A DNA stretch of 45,788 nucleotides from Orenia metallireducens (GTDB lineage Bacteria > Bacillota > Halanaerobiia > Halobacteroidales > Halobacteroidaceae): NCBI RefSeq assembly GCF_003001995.1, contig NZ_PVNB01000029.1:1-45788 (forward strand), in the 5' to 3' direction. Position numbers and translations under genes: made by a program. A model generated the notes under the pieces. That model was not told the DNA's origin. It made no database searches and saw only the letters and a list, made by a program, of their open reading frames with translations. Shown here piece by piece: positions 15,932 to 24,429 of the stretch. Each line of letters begins with the position of its first letter. Positions within the stretch are counted from its first letter, which is position 1.

Positions 15932-16918
15932 ATGTTTAATAAAAAAGGGATGGTATTAATTTTAGCAATGGTTTTAGTTTTTGCTTTAACAGTAAATGCA
16001 GGTGCATGGTGGATCTTTGGTGGAGATGATAAACAGGAGAAGAATACAACTGGTAAACCTCATGAAGGAATCAAGGTTGGAATTACGTTTATGACCACTG
16101 ATAATCCATTCTTTAAAGCTATGGAGGATGCTGTTAGAGAAGAGGTAGAGGGTAATTTAAATGGAACTTTACTTGTTTCAAATGGTCAGCATGATGCTGC
16201 CAAGCAATTGGCTGATGTTGAAGATATGATCGTGCAAGGTATTGAGCTATTATTATTAAATCCTGTTGACTATGAAGCATCAGAAAGTATTGTTGCTGCT
16301 GCTAAAGAGGCTGGAATTCCAGTTGTCTGTGTTGATGGTGATTCTATTGGTGACCGTGATATCTTTATTGCATCTAATAACTATAAAGCTGGTGTGATTA
16401 ATGCTGAATATGTTAATGAACGTTTGAATGGGAAAGGAAAGGTTGTTGTTATTAATGGTAATCCTGTATCTGCTGTAAGAAATAGATATAATGGATTTAT
16501 GGAAACTATTAAGAAATATCCAGGAATTGAAGTTGTTGCAGAACAGAATGGTAATGGTAAGAAAGCTGATTCAATGGAAGTTATGGAGAATATCTTACAA
16601 GCTCAACCAAAAATTGATGCTGTCTTTGCTATCAATGATCCAAGTGCTTTAGGGGTAGTAGCTGCTGCTCAATCTGCTGGTCGTGCTGATGAATTCTTTG
16701 TGATGGGTGTAGATGGTGCTCCAAATGCAGTAGAGGTAATTGCTAATAATGAAACTGGAATGGGTATGGCTGCAACTGCTGCCCAAGAGCCTGCAAAGAT
16801 TGGAAAATTGGGTGTTGAGTATGGATTGATGTTACTAGATGGGAAGGTTGTTCCTGATGAATTACCTGTACCAGTAAAATTAATCACTAGTGAGAATGCT
16901 GCTAGCTTTAGTTGGTAA
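15932..16918 (+). CDS. Sugar ABC transporter substrate-binding protein (RbsB/FrcB-like)
   Basis: Periplasmic binding protein type 1 for a monosaccharide such as ribose, fructose or xylose. The 328-aa precursor has a Sec signal peptide (about 1-24, hydrophobic core then VNAGA). There is no lipobox cysteine, so the mature protein should be free in a periplasm, which fits a diderm cell. The two-lobed fold is evident: TTDNPFFKAMEDAV near the first lobe start, LLLLNPVD, and the second-lobe motifs AINDPSALG and MGVDGAPNAV. ATG 15932 follows a GGGGGG ribosome site. It is the first gene after the long leader. The 78-nt gap to the ATPase contains a hairpin likely to favour binding-protein expression. 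Substrate is not decided by sequence; the kinase at 21273 points to fructose. Confidence 0.88.
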   Translation: MFNKKGMVLILAMVLVFALTVNAGAWWIFGGDDKQEKNTTGKPHEGIKVGITFMTTDNPFFKAMEDAVREEVEGNLNGTLLVSNGQHDAAKQLADVEDMIVQGIELLLLNPVDYEASESIVAAAKEAGIPVVCVDGDSIGDRDIFIASNNYKAGVINAEYVNERLNGKGKVVVINGNPVSAVRNRYNGFMETIKKYPGIEVVAEQNGNGKKADSMEVMENILQAQPKIDAVFAINDPSALGVVAAAQSAGRADEFFVMGVDGAPNAVEVIANNETGMGMAATAAQEPAKIGKLGVEYGLMLLDGKVVPDELPVPVKLITSENAASFSW

Positions 16919-16927
16919 GATACTTTA

Positions 16928-16959
16928 TAGAGTAAGAGTTGAAGACAACTCTTACTCTA
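16928..16959 (+). terminator. Intercistronic hairpin between binding protein and ATPase
   Basis: TAGAGTAAGAGTT (16928-16940) pairs with AACTCTTACTCTA (16947-16959); ATTATTA follows rather than a T-run. Such hairpins often act as partial terminators or 3' stabilisers that raise binding-protein mRNA relative to the downstream genes. Confidence 0.6.
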
Positions 16960-16996
16960 ATTATTAGATTTAAACTCTAATAGAGGGGTGCCTATT

Positions 16997-18487
16997 ATGG
17001 ATAATATTTTAGAGATGAAGAATATCAATAAGTCTTTCTTTGGTGTTAGAGCACTAAAGAGTGTTAGTCTAGAAATTCGTAGAGGAGAAGTCCACTGCTT
17101 GATTGGGGAGAATGGAGCAGGAAAGTCTACGTTAATGAAGATTCTTTCAGGTGCTTATCAAAGAGATTCAGGTGAGATAGTATTTAATGGGAAGCCATTA
17201 GATACAAGTAGTACTTTACAGGTACAGCAAGAAGGGATTAGCATAATTTATCAAGAGTTTAATCTTGCTTCTGTGCTGAGTGTAGCTGAAAATATATTTA
17301 TGGGTAGAGAGCCACTTAATAAATTTGGAATGATTGATAAAGAGAAGATGTATGCTGATACCCAAGAGATATTAGATAAATTAGGGGTAGAGGTTAGTCC
17401 TAAGGCTTTAGTTAATAAGTTGAGTGTTGCTGAGCAACAGTTTGTTGAAATTGCTAAAGCACTCTCCTTTGGAGCTAAATTGATTGTGATGGATGAGCCT
17501 TCAGCAACTTTAACACCTAAAGAGTTAGAACGTTTATTTGCAGTTATTTATGACTTAAAGATGAAAGGTGTTTCTATTATCTATATCTCTCATCATCTAG
17601 ATGAATTGATTGAGATTGGAGATAGGGTAACGGTGCTGCGTGATGGGGAGAATGTGGCTACTGATGATGTAGATAAGATTGATAAAGATCAGATTATTCG
17701 TTGGATGGTTGGCAGGGATTTGACCAATAGTTATCCACCACGAACAGTAACACCAGGCGAGAAGGTATTAGAGGTTAAGAAACTGTCTAGTGAAGGGGTC
17801 TTAAAGGATATCAACTTCTCCTTATACAAAGGTGAAATTTTAGGAGTTGCAGGATTGGTAGGAGCTGGAAGAACAGAGCTGGTTAGAGCATTATATGGTG
17901 CTGATCCTAAGGATACAGGAGAGATCTATCTTAATAAACAATTAATCAATGTAGATTCTCCAAAGGATAGTATTGACCATGGGATTGGTCTGCTGCCAGA
18001 GGATAGAAAGCAGCAGGGGGTTGTCTTAGGTCAGTCGATTAAGAATAATATCACCCTAGCTAAGATAGATAAGATAACTAAAAAGATACTGATCGACAAT
18101 GGGCAAGAGAGAAGAGAAGTACAGCAGTATATTGAGAGTTTAGGGGTTAAGACACCTTCTCAAGAGATGCTAGCTAGAAATTTAAGTGGAGGTAATCAGC
18201 AGAAGGTCGTCTTAGCTAAATGGATGTTTACCAACTCCAATATCCTAATCTTTGATGAGCCAACTAGAGGGATTGATGTTGGGGCTAAGTATGAAATCTA
18301 TGAACTGATGAATAAATTGACTGAGCAAGGAAAATCAATTATTATGATCTCTTCTGAACTGCCAGAGATTATTGGGATGAGTGATAGGGTCTTAGTCATG
18401 CATAAAGGTAGAATTAGTAGTGTTTATGATCGTACAGAACTAAGTCAAGAAAAAATTATGAAGAGTGCTGCTGGGGAGGTAGGTTAA
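16997..18487 (+). CDS. Sugar ABC transporter ATP-binding protein (RbsA/FrcA-like)
   Basis: Double-cassette ATPase of the CUT2 class. Cassette 1 is canonical: GENGAGKST, LSVAEQQ-type signature, VMDEPSATL, and the switch histidine in YISHH. Cassette 2 has the usual RbsA-type altered P-loop (LVGAGRTELVRAL) but a canonical LSGGNQQK signature and IFDEPTRGID. ATG 16997 is preferred: AGAGGGG (16982-16988) sits 8 nt upstream, whereas the longer frame's GTG at 16988 lies inside that ribosome site. The permease gene begins one base after the stop codon. Together with the neighbouring permease and binding protein it forms one importer. Its first cassette is the apparent relative of the dead ABC domain in the kinase at 12452. 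Confidence 0.93.
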   Translation: MDNILEMKNINKSFFGVRALKSVSLEIRRGEVHCLIGENGAGKSTLMKILSGAYQRDSGEIVFNGKPLDTSSTLQVQQEGISIIYQEFNLASVLSVAENIFMGREPLNKFGMIDKEKMYADTQEILDKLGVEVSPKALVNKLSVAEQQFVEIAKALSFGAKLIVMDEPSATLTPKELERLFAVIYDLKMKGVSIIYISHHLDELIEIGDRVTVLRDGENVATDDVDKIDKDQIIRWMVGRDLTNSYPPRTVTPGEKVLEVKKLSSEGVLKDINFSLYKGEILGVAGLVGAGRTELVRALYGADPKDTGEIYLNKQLINVDSPKDSIDHGIGLLPEDRKQQGVVLGQSIKNNITLAKIDKITKKILIDNGQERREVQQYIESLGVKTPSQEMLARNLSGGNQQKVVLAKWMFTNSNILIFDEPTRGIDVGAKYEIYELMNKLTEQGKSIIMISSELPEIIGMSDRVLVMHKGRISSVYDRTELSQEKIMKSAAGEVG

Positions 18488-18488
18488 G

Positions 18489-19487
18489 ATGGATTTAGAA
18501 TTAACTCAAAAAATCAGTTCTTCTGACAAAAAGAATAGCTTTTTTGAAAAAATTAATAATAGTTATTATAAGCCTGAGATATATGCAGTTATCGGTTTAA
18601 TCTTATTATCTATTGCTTTATCAATTGCTAGTCCTTATTTTTTTACATCTAGAAATATGATTAACTTGGCACGCCAAGTCTCTTTGAATGCTATTATTGC
18701 AACTGGTATGACCTTTGTAATCTTAACAGGTGGAATTGATCTATCAGTTGGTTCTATTGTAGCCTTTACAGGAACATTAATTGCAGGATTTATTGTAAAT
18801 TCAGGGATGTCACCAGTATTGGCCAGTATTTTAGGTTTGGCTTTAGGAACCTCTTTTGGTGTCTTTAATGGTTTAGTAATCTCTAATACTAAGATACCAC
18901 CAATTATTGTGACCTTAGGTACCATGTCAATGGCTAGAGGTGCTGCTTTATTATATACTGGTGGGAGTCCAATTGCGGGATTATCAGCTGGCTTTAAGTT
19001 TATCGGTAGAGGCTATTTAGGAGCAATTCCAGTACCAGTTTGGATTATGGTTCTTATTTTAGCTGTGGCTAGTGTAGTATTAAATAAGACCAAATTTGGT
19101 CGCCATGTATGTGCTCTTGGAGATAATGAAGAGACAGTTAGACTTTCGGGAATCAGTGTTAAAGCAATTAAAATGAAGATTTATATGATTACAGGATTTA
19201 TGTCAGCAATTGCTGGTTTGATTTTGGCTGCTCGGTTAGGTTCTGGGCAACCTTTAGCAGGTGAAGGATGGGAATTGGATGCTATTGCTGCCACTGTAGT
19301 TGGAGGAACTGATATTATGGGTGGTAGAGGTACAATTATAGGAACTCTGATTGGAGCTTTTATTATTGGAATAATCAATAATGGATTGAATTTATTGAAT
19401 GTATCTCCATATCTACAGCTAGTAGTAAAAGGGGCAGTTATTGTAGGCGCTGTATTTGTTAGATCAGGAGTTGTAAAGAGAAAATAG
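18489..19487 (+). CDS. Sugar ABC transporter permease (RbsC/FrcC-like)
   Basis: Integral membrane permease of the branched-chain amino acid/ribose family (BPD_transp_2), 332 aa with about eight to ten hydrophobic segments. Family features include TGGIDLSVGS near residue 80 and the coupling region VVGGTDIMGGRGT near 275. It starts at ATG 18489, one nucleotide after the ATPase stop, with a ribosome site inside the ATPase end. A strong terminator (19538-19570) ends this three-gene importer unit. Substrate class is pentose/hexose monosaccharides; the exact sugar is not determined. Confidence 0.92.
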   Translation: MDLELTQKISSSDKKNSFFEKINNSYYKPEIYAVIGLILLSIALSIASPYFFTSRNMINLARQVSLNAIIATGMTFVILTGGIDLSVGSIVAFTGTLIAGFIVNSGMSPVLASILGLALGTSFGVFNGLVISNTKIPPIIVTLGTMSMARGAALLYTGGSPIAGLSAGFKFIGRGYLGAIPVPVWIMVLILAVASVVLNKTKFGRHVCALGDNEETVRLSGISVKAIKMKIYMITGFMSAIAGLILAARLGSGQPLAGEGWELDAIAATVVGGTDIMGGRGTIIGTLIGAFIIGIINNGLNLLNVSPYLQLVVKGAVIVGAVFVRSGVVKRK

Positions 19488-19537
19488 ATTTTTAATATTG
19501 AAATTTATAAATTCTATGCATATTAAATTTTATTCTT

Positions 19538-19570
19538 AAAAACAGTCTGTAAAAACTACAGACTGTTTTT
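19538..19570. terminator. Strong terminator after the ABC importer
   Basis: AAAAACAGTCTGT (19538-19550) pairs perfectly with ACAGACTGTTTTT (19558-19570). The A-run and T-run on the two sides allow function in both directions. Confidence 0.85.
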
Positions 19571-19646
19571 ATAAGCCTTTTATCTCTAATTAATTCCATA
19601 GTATTAAGTTATAGTGTTGATACTTTTTGTAAAGGAGGGGAAAAAT

Positions 19647-21257
19647 ATTATATTTATCTCAAAAGAGAAGCATAGCTCATATTTTAGTAAATTTAAAGAG
19701 CTGTTATCTAGAATAACTATTGCTAAACAAGTACAGTGGGGTTTTTATGGACTATTTATAATTTTATTGATAACTGCAATGATAATCTTAGAGAATACTA
19801 ATCAAATCTTAAATAAGATTGAGAATTTAGATAAAAATATAATTCCGATTGTTCAATCTAATGAAAGAATAACTAGAAATATGTTAAGAAGAGAGAAGAA
19901 TATATATGGTTGGCAGTCAGGTATAGTTGCCTTAAAAGAAACAGGAGATATTATTTCCAAAGATATAAACTCTATTAAAAAGCATAGAATAGAGGTGGAT
20001 ATTTTAAAAGAGTTAGATCAGATTGATGGTCTAGCTGCTGAAATAGATGATAAAATCAATAAGTTATCAAAGTCAGAAGTTGATGGCATAGAGAGAAGGC
20101 TGCTATTTTCAGAGCTAACAGGAATAATATCTAAATTTAATCAGAAAAACTCATCTCTTGTCAGAGAGAATTGGGATGAGTTAAGTAAGAATATGAGTAG
20201 TATTGTAGATAGTGCTCTTAATATCAGAAAGAGGGCTATAATTATAACTACTATAAGCTTATTAGTATCTCTTCTTTTAGTGATCTTATCTAATAAAAGG
20301 ATTACTAATGTTACAGATGATATAAAAGCGAAGACCTTTCAGGCTGCTACTAGAGGTGATAAGATAAATAGTTCTGCTCAAAAGATGAAGGATAGAGCAG
20401 ATAATGTTGATCAGAGAATTAATCATAGCTTTCAAATTATTAAAAATTCAATTAAGGCAGATAAAGAAGTCTTTTTTACAATCTCTCAGATATCAAGTTC
20501 TATTAATGAAGTATCAACAGGAGCTAACTCTTTAAATACTCAAGCTGAAGAGATTTTAGATGCTGCTCAGCTGACATATGAGTCTATTGAAGAAGCTGAT
20601 GATCAAATTACCTTAGCACATAAGATAATTTATGAAACAGTTGATATTATGGAAAAACTTAAATTAAGTCTTGCTAAGATAGATAAAATATCTGATAAGA
20701 TTAGGGGGATTACTGATCAAACCAATTTATTAGCATTAAATGCATCGATAGAGGCAGCTAGATCAGGGGAAAACGGTAAGGGCTTTGCTGTGGTAGCAGA
20801 TGAAATTAAAATTCTAGCAGATGAGAGTTTGCTTGCTACCAACTCTGTTAAAAGTATTATCAAAGAGATTGATGAGGTATCTGAGCAAGCAATTATTAAT
20901 ATGGTAGATAAAGATGATAGTATGAGTATTATTAATATCTTTTCAAAGGTCAATAGCCTCTCAAGAGGGATTGTTACTAAGATGGGCAAGGTAATTGGAT
21001 CTGCTAAAGAGCAACTTCATTCAACTCAGCAGATAAATAGGGTAACCCAAGGGATTGCTGCTAGTAGTAGCAAGGTATCTACCCAAATAGAGTCTACTTT
21101 AGATAGAACTAATCAGTTGGAATATACAATGGAAGAGGTAGTTAATTTAAATAATGATCTGCTTGCGAGTATTGATAGTCAGAGTATTCAATATCAACAG
21201 CAGTTAAAACTGATAAATAATATAATAGTTGCTAATCAAAAATTAAAGAATAGATAA
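19647..21257 (+). CDS. Methyl-accepting chemotaxis protein
   Basis: Transmembrane chemoreceptor. An inner-membrane segment (near [13 protein letters not shown]) and a second ([18 protein letters not shown]) flank a helical, lysine- and isoleucine-rich periplasmic domain of about 145 aa, 4HB-like. The cytoplasmic part is a long coiled coil with the conserved hairpin tip [20 protein letters not shown]. No clear HAMP domain is seen. The start is unusual. The open frame extends to GTG 19614 (547 aa), but the only ribosome site, AAAGGAGGGG (19631-19640), lies inside that extension. The codon at proper spacing is ATT 19647, giving 536 aa. No ATG occurs before residue ~90. Its place between sugar importer and fructokinase suggests taxis toward the same sugar, perhaps through the binding protein. 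Confidence 0.82.
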   Translation: MIFISKEKHSSYFSKFKELLSRITIAKQVQWGFYGLFIILLITAMIILENTNQILNKIENLDKNIIPIVQSNERITRNMLRREKNIYGWQSGIVALKETGDIISKDINSIKKHRIEVDILKELDQIDGLAAEIDDKINKLSKSEVDGIERRLLFSELTGIISKFNQKNSSLVRENWDELSKNMSSIVDSALNIRKRAIIITTISLLVSLLLVILSNKRITNVTDDIKAKTFQAATRGDKINSSAQKMKDRADNVDQRINHSFQIIKNSIKADKEVFFTISQISSSINEVSTGANSLNTQAEEILDAAQLTYESIEEADDQITLAHKIIYETVDIMEKLKLSLAKIDKISDKIRGITDQTNLLALNASIEAARSGENGKGFAVVADEIKILADESLLATNSVKSIIKEIDEVSEQAIINMVDKDDSMSIINIFSKVNSLSRGIVTKMGKVIGSAKEQLHSTQQINRVTQGIAASSSKVSTQIESTLDRTNQLEYTMEEVVNLNNDLLASIDSQSIQYQQQLKLINNIIVANQKLKNR

Positions 21258-21272
21258 AGAGGTGAAATATAA

Positions 21273-22217
21273 ATGAAAGGAATTATATCTTTGGGAGAAG
21301 CGTTGATTGACTTTACCCCTTTAGACGATAATAATATGAAATTTCAAAAGAGTCCAGGAGGAGCTCCAGCTAATGTGGCAGTAGGCTTAAGTAGACTAGG
21401 AGCAGAGTCTACCTTTGTAGGTAAGGTTGGTGATGATCTATTAGGTAGATTTATGAAAGAGATTTTGGAGATAAATAGTGTTAATACAGATAATATGCTC
21501 TTAACAGATCAGGCTAGAACAGGGTTGACCTTTGTTACTTTAGCTGAAGATGGAGATCGAAGTTTTAGCTTTTATATTAATCCTAGCGCTGATACTTTCT
21601 TGAGTCAAGATGATATTGATACTAAGATATTTAAAGAAAATAAAATCTTACACTTTGGTTCGATCTCTTTAATCCATGAGCCAGCCTGTAGTGCTACTAA
21701 ATATGCTGTACAACAGGCTAAAGAGCAGGAAATGCTAATTTCTTATGACCCTAACTTACGTCTAAATCTTTGGGAGAGTAGTCAAGCAGCTAAAGAAGGA
21801 ATTATCTCTATCTTAGATCAGGTTGATATTCTTAAGATTTCTGAAGAAGAGTTAGAATTTATTACTGGTGAAGTAGATGTAGAAAAGGGTGTTAAAATAT
21901 TAAAACAGGAATATGATATTTCTTTAACTTATGTCACCTATGGTAGTAAAGGTTCTTATTATTACTATAATAATCTACTAACCTTTATAGAAGCAATGGA
22001 GGTAGAGACAGTGGATACTACAGGAGCAGGAGATGCTTTTGTCTCAGGTATCCTATACAACCTAAATAAGACAGACAAGAAGATAAGTGAGTTAGATAAG
22101 AAGTTTTTAGATAATACTATTAAGTTTGCTAGTATCTCTGGAGCCTTAGCAGCCTCCCAAAAAGGTGCTATGTCGGCTTTACCTACTTTGGAGCAAATTC
22201 AAGAGATTATGGGGTGA
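21273..22217 (+). CDS. Fructokinase, PfkB family (second copy)
   Basis: A close paralogue of the kinase at 6394-7344. Most positions are identical and some DNA stretches of more than 40 bp differ by only one or two bases (for example around 21680-21765). It keeps GGAPANVAVGLS and the catalytic DTTGAGDAF (Asp254), 314 aa. ATG 21273 follows AAAGAGGTG and lies 15 nt after the chemoreceptor stop, so the two are cotranscribed. It would phosphorylate fructose brought in unphosphorylated by the ABC importer, an arrangement like the FrcBCA-K fructose systems of other bacteria. The substrate assignment is inferred. Confidence 0.86.
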   Translation: MKGIISLGEALIDFTPLDDNNMKFQKSPGGAPANVAVGLSRLGAESTFVGKVGDDLLGRFMKEILEINSVNTDNMLLTDQARTGLTFVTLAEDGDRSFSFYINPSADTFLSQDDIDTKIFKENKILHFGSISLIHEPACSATKYAVQQAKEQEMLISYDPNLRLNLWESSQAAKEGIISILDQVDILKISEEELEFITGEVDVEKGVKILKQEYDISLTYVTYGSKGSYYYYNNLLTFIEAMEVETVDTTGAGDAFVSGILYNLNKTDKKISELDKKFLDNTIKFASISGALAASQKGAMSALPTLEQIQEIMG

Positions 22218-22276
22218 GGAAATCTTAATCTTGTCTTTGATAATATTATACATTAAAAGTTGTTTACAATAAGTTA

Positions 22277-22320
22277 AATAATAAAGGGATATTGTGATAT
22301 CACAATATCCCTTTATTATT
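22277..22320. terminator. Perfect 44-bp palindrome, bidirectional terminator
   Basis: The 44 bp are their own reverse complement, centred on GATATC, with AATAATAAAGGG at one edge and CCCTTTATTATT at the other. It lies between two convergent genes, 59 nt after the second fructokinase and 16 nt beyond the end of the HD gene, and can serve both. Confidence 0.85.
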
Positions 22321-22336
22321 ATATTTTAAATTGATA

Positions 22337-23026
22337 TTAAATTCTTATCTTCTGATTATCAATAAGTTTATAGAATACCTCTTTAAATCTATCCTCCGAA
22401 TCTAATATTTTTTGGGAATCAATTATGCTACTTTTAATCATCTTCTGACTTTCTTTTAAATAAAACGATCTATAAGCATAGCCATTATAACTGTATTTTT
22501 CCTTTAAATGTTCATAGATATTTTGATAACTCTCTGTAAAGGTCAACTCTGGATTATAGTAAATAGTATGCTCCCAAGCTCTGCTAATCATCTTTTCAAT
22601 CTTCAAACCATCCATTCTATCAGCATCAGCAATAATCTTGCCATAAATAGAAAGGGGCTCTTCTTTTAAAGATGCTCTATGATCATGGCAAGCTTGAGCA
22701 ATTAGCTCAAGCTCTTCTGGTTTAAATAACTTTTTTAACTTTCTATCCTGTTTAACTAGAATTTGTGAATATTTATGATGATCTTTACGGTTTTTAATAG
22801 GATTATCAGGATAATAGCCTAACCCAATATCATGATAAGCTGCTGCAGCATAGGTAATATCCAACCTTACTTTAAGTAAAGAAGCTAAGTGGAGAGACTT
22901 ATTAATTACTATATTGACATGTCTTCTGCTATGGGCTTTGTCAAAGTTGTCATATAGAGGTATTATATTATTTTCAATATGATTTTTTAGATTAATGTTG
23001 ATTTTATTTATTAAATTAGAATACAT
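22337..23026 (-). CDS. HD-domain metal-dependent phosphohydrolase
   Basis: A 229-aa soluble protein of the HD superfamily. Candidate metal ligands are an early histidine (His36, SRRHV), the HD doublet His65-Asp66 in AAYHDIGLG, a later HDHR, and an aspartate in ADADRMDG. The layout (H, HD, H, D) is complete, so it should be active on a phosphate or phosphodiester substrate. Relatives are often annotated simply as HD-domain proteins; the substrate is unknown. Its start codon follows GAAAGGTG on the minus strand and a promoter lies at 23059-23086, so it is probably a single-gene unit. It converges on the fructokinase across a shared palindromic terminator. Confidence 0.8.
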   Translation of the reverse strand: MYSNLINKININLKNHIENNIIPLYDNFDKAHSRRHVNIVINKSLHLASLLKVRLDITYAAAAYHDIGLGYYPDNPIKNRKDHHKYSQILVKQDRKLKKLFKPEELELIAQACHDHRASLKEEPLSIYGKIIADADRMDGLKIEKMISRAWEHTIYYNPELTFTESYQNIYEHLKEKYSYNGYAYRSFYLKESQKMIKSSIIDSQKILDSEDRFKEVFYKLIDNQKIRI

Positions 23027-23058
23027 TAAATCACCTTTCTATAATATGACCTTTATTT

Positions 23059-23086
23059 ATTCTATCATCTATATAAAGGATGTCAA
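23059..23086 (-). promoter_or_regulatory. Sigma-A promoter of the HD-domain gene
   Basis: On the minus strand TTGACA (23086-23081) and TAGAAT (23064-23059) are separated by 16 bp, about 35 nt upstream of the start codon. Confidence 0.6.
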
Positions 23087-23306
23087 CTATTTAGATTATA
23101 TACTCTAAACTTTAGGTTAGGGTCTTAGTTAACCTGAAAGTGCTAATATGATTTTTAAAATTATCCACTCTTTACTAAAGAATATCTTATTTAAGATGTG
23201 AAGGATAAATATGGTTATATCGAAATAAATAATTGTAGATAAGTATTTGATACCTGATCATTATAAAGAACTGGTCAGTTATCTTTATTTCAAGTCATTC
23301 TTAATA

Positions 23307-24041
23307 TTATTTTACTCTACTCTTTTTAATAAAGACTAAGATTCCAATAAAAAGAACTATCAGGGAAGCAATTGCTGTACTGATGATATTGACAGTATTT
23401 AATACTGCTACTTTCAAATATATCCTCTGTTTTTTAGCAGGGATAAAGTTCCAGACTAAGGTTTTTCCTTGATTTTTAACAAGATCGGCATTATGCTCTA
23501 AAATTTTAACTGGCAGAGTCAATTTTATTCCTAAGTCAATCTTGTTTAGCACTGAAGGAGTTATTCCTGGGATTTTATTCTCTTTTCCAGTATAATTACT
23601 CAAATCAAGCTCTTGCTGGTAGGTATAATAAGTATAAACGAAGGATCTCTTAATATCTATATCAGGAGTAGTTAAGTTATCAGGATGAAACTTATCATTA
23701 GCATAATTCTTCTTAAAGGCTTCGATTAAGATAACAGGATTTTTAATCTTAGTTATATCATTAAAGCTCTGTTTTAATCTTATTCCAAGATATTCATTGC
23801 TCTTAAAATCACTGATAGTATAACCAGTCTTTTTGGCAGTTTTCTTAATTTTTATTAATTCCCCTGGATTTTCGGAGATTAGATGATAGATTGATGGAGG
23901 AGTTGCTAGAATATATTCAATATCTCCACTTCCATCTCTATTTAAAGATAGATTTACTCTAAGCTTCATACATCCTGACATAAAGAAGATAATACAAGTT
24001 AAGATAATAGTTAGTAAAATTAAATTAGTAGTCTTTTTCAT
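23307..24041 (-). CDS. LppM-like membrane lipoprotein
   Basis: A 244-aa envelope protein. The N-terminus is a lipoprotein signal with lipobox FMSGC, followed by a beta-rich domain opening with LRVNLSLNRDGSGDIEYIL. This is the pattern of the LppM/DUF3153 family. Near the C-terminus a hydrophobic segment (ISTAIASLIVLFIGILVFI) and a basic KKSRVK tail would anchor it in the membrane. The longer frame begins at TTG 24047 directly against AGAAAGGA; ATG 24041, 6 nt from that site, is the better start. No partner gene is evident. The function of bacterial homologues is not established; the family assignment is by pattern only. Confidence 0.7.
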   Translation of the reverse strand: MKKTTNLILLTIILTCIIFFMSGCMKLRVNLSLNRDGSGDIEYILATPPSIYHLISENPGELIKIKKTAKKTGYTISDFKSNEYLGIRLKQSFNDITKIKNPVILIEAFKKNYANDKFHPDNLTTPDIDIKRSFVYTYYTYQQELDLSNYTGKENKIPGITPSVLNKIDLGIKLTLPVKILEHNADLVKNQGKTLVWNFIPAKKQRIYLKVAVLNTVNIISTAIASLIVLFIGILVFIKKSRVK

Positions 24042-24148
24042 CTGCAATCCTTTCTGTATAGAATTAACTTAATGAAGTTACTTTGTTTATTATATCTAAG
24101 TTGATTAATATTATTCTTTGATTTAAACTAGAGTATATAAAATAGCGG

Positions 24149-24294
24149 ATTATGGGTATATTGCGACACTTTTTGAGTTTAAGTATAAGATTAAGTATAA
24201 GTCTAAGGATAGTTTAAGCAGTGTTTTTATGATTTACTCAAACTTAATCTTAGCCTTATACTTAGTTGCAAAGTATCGTAATATCTCTATATTA
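24149..24294. repeat. Dispersed repeat, copy E (complete)
   Basis: Left end TATGGGTATATTGCGACACT (24151-24170), right end AAAGTATCGTAATATCTCTA (24270-24289). Total about 145 bp. The interior arms are built of TAAGTATAAG/CTTAATCTTAG words and are imperfectly complementary. It lies in the 388-nt gap between the divergent lipoprotein and symporter genes, upstream of the symporter promoter. Confidence 0.75.
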
Positions 24295-24364
24295 TATTAC
24301 TTTCTTTGCTACAACTAGCTATAGCTTTATAACTTTGAAACTTTATGAATAAATATAAAATTAT

Positions 24365-24393
24365 TTGAATAAAAGTAGAAATTATGGTATGAT
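24365..24393 (+). promoter_or_regulatory. Sigma-A promoter of the SSS-family symporter
   Basis: TTGAAT (24365-24370) and TATGAT (24388-24393) are 17 bp apart, 36 nt before the start codon. Confidence 0.6.
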
Positions 24394-24429
24394 GATAAAA
24401 AATAATTTTGTGCTGAGAGGAGTAATTAG

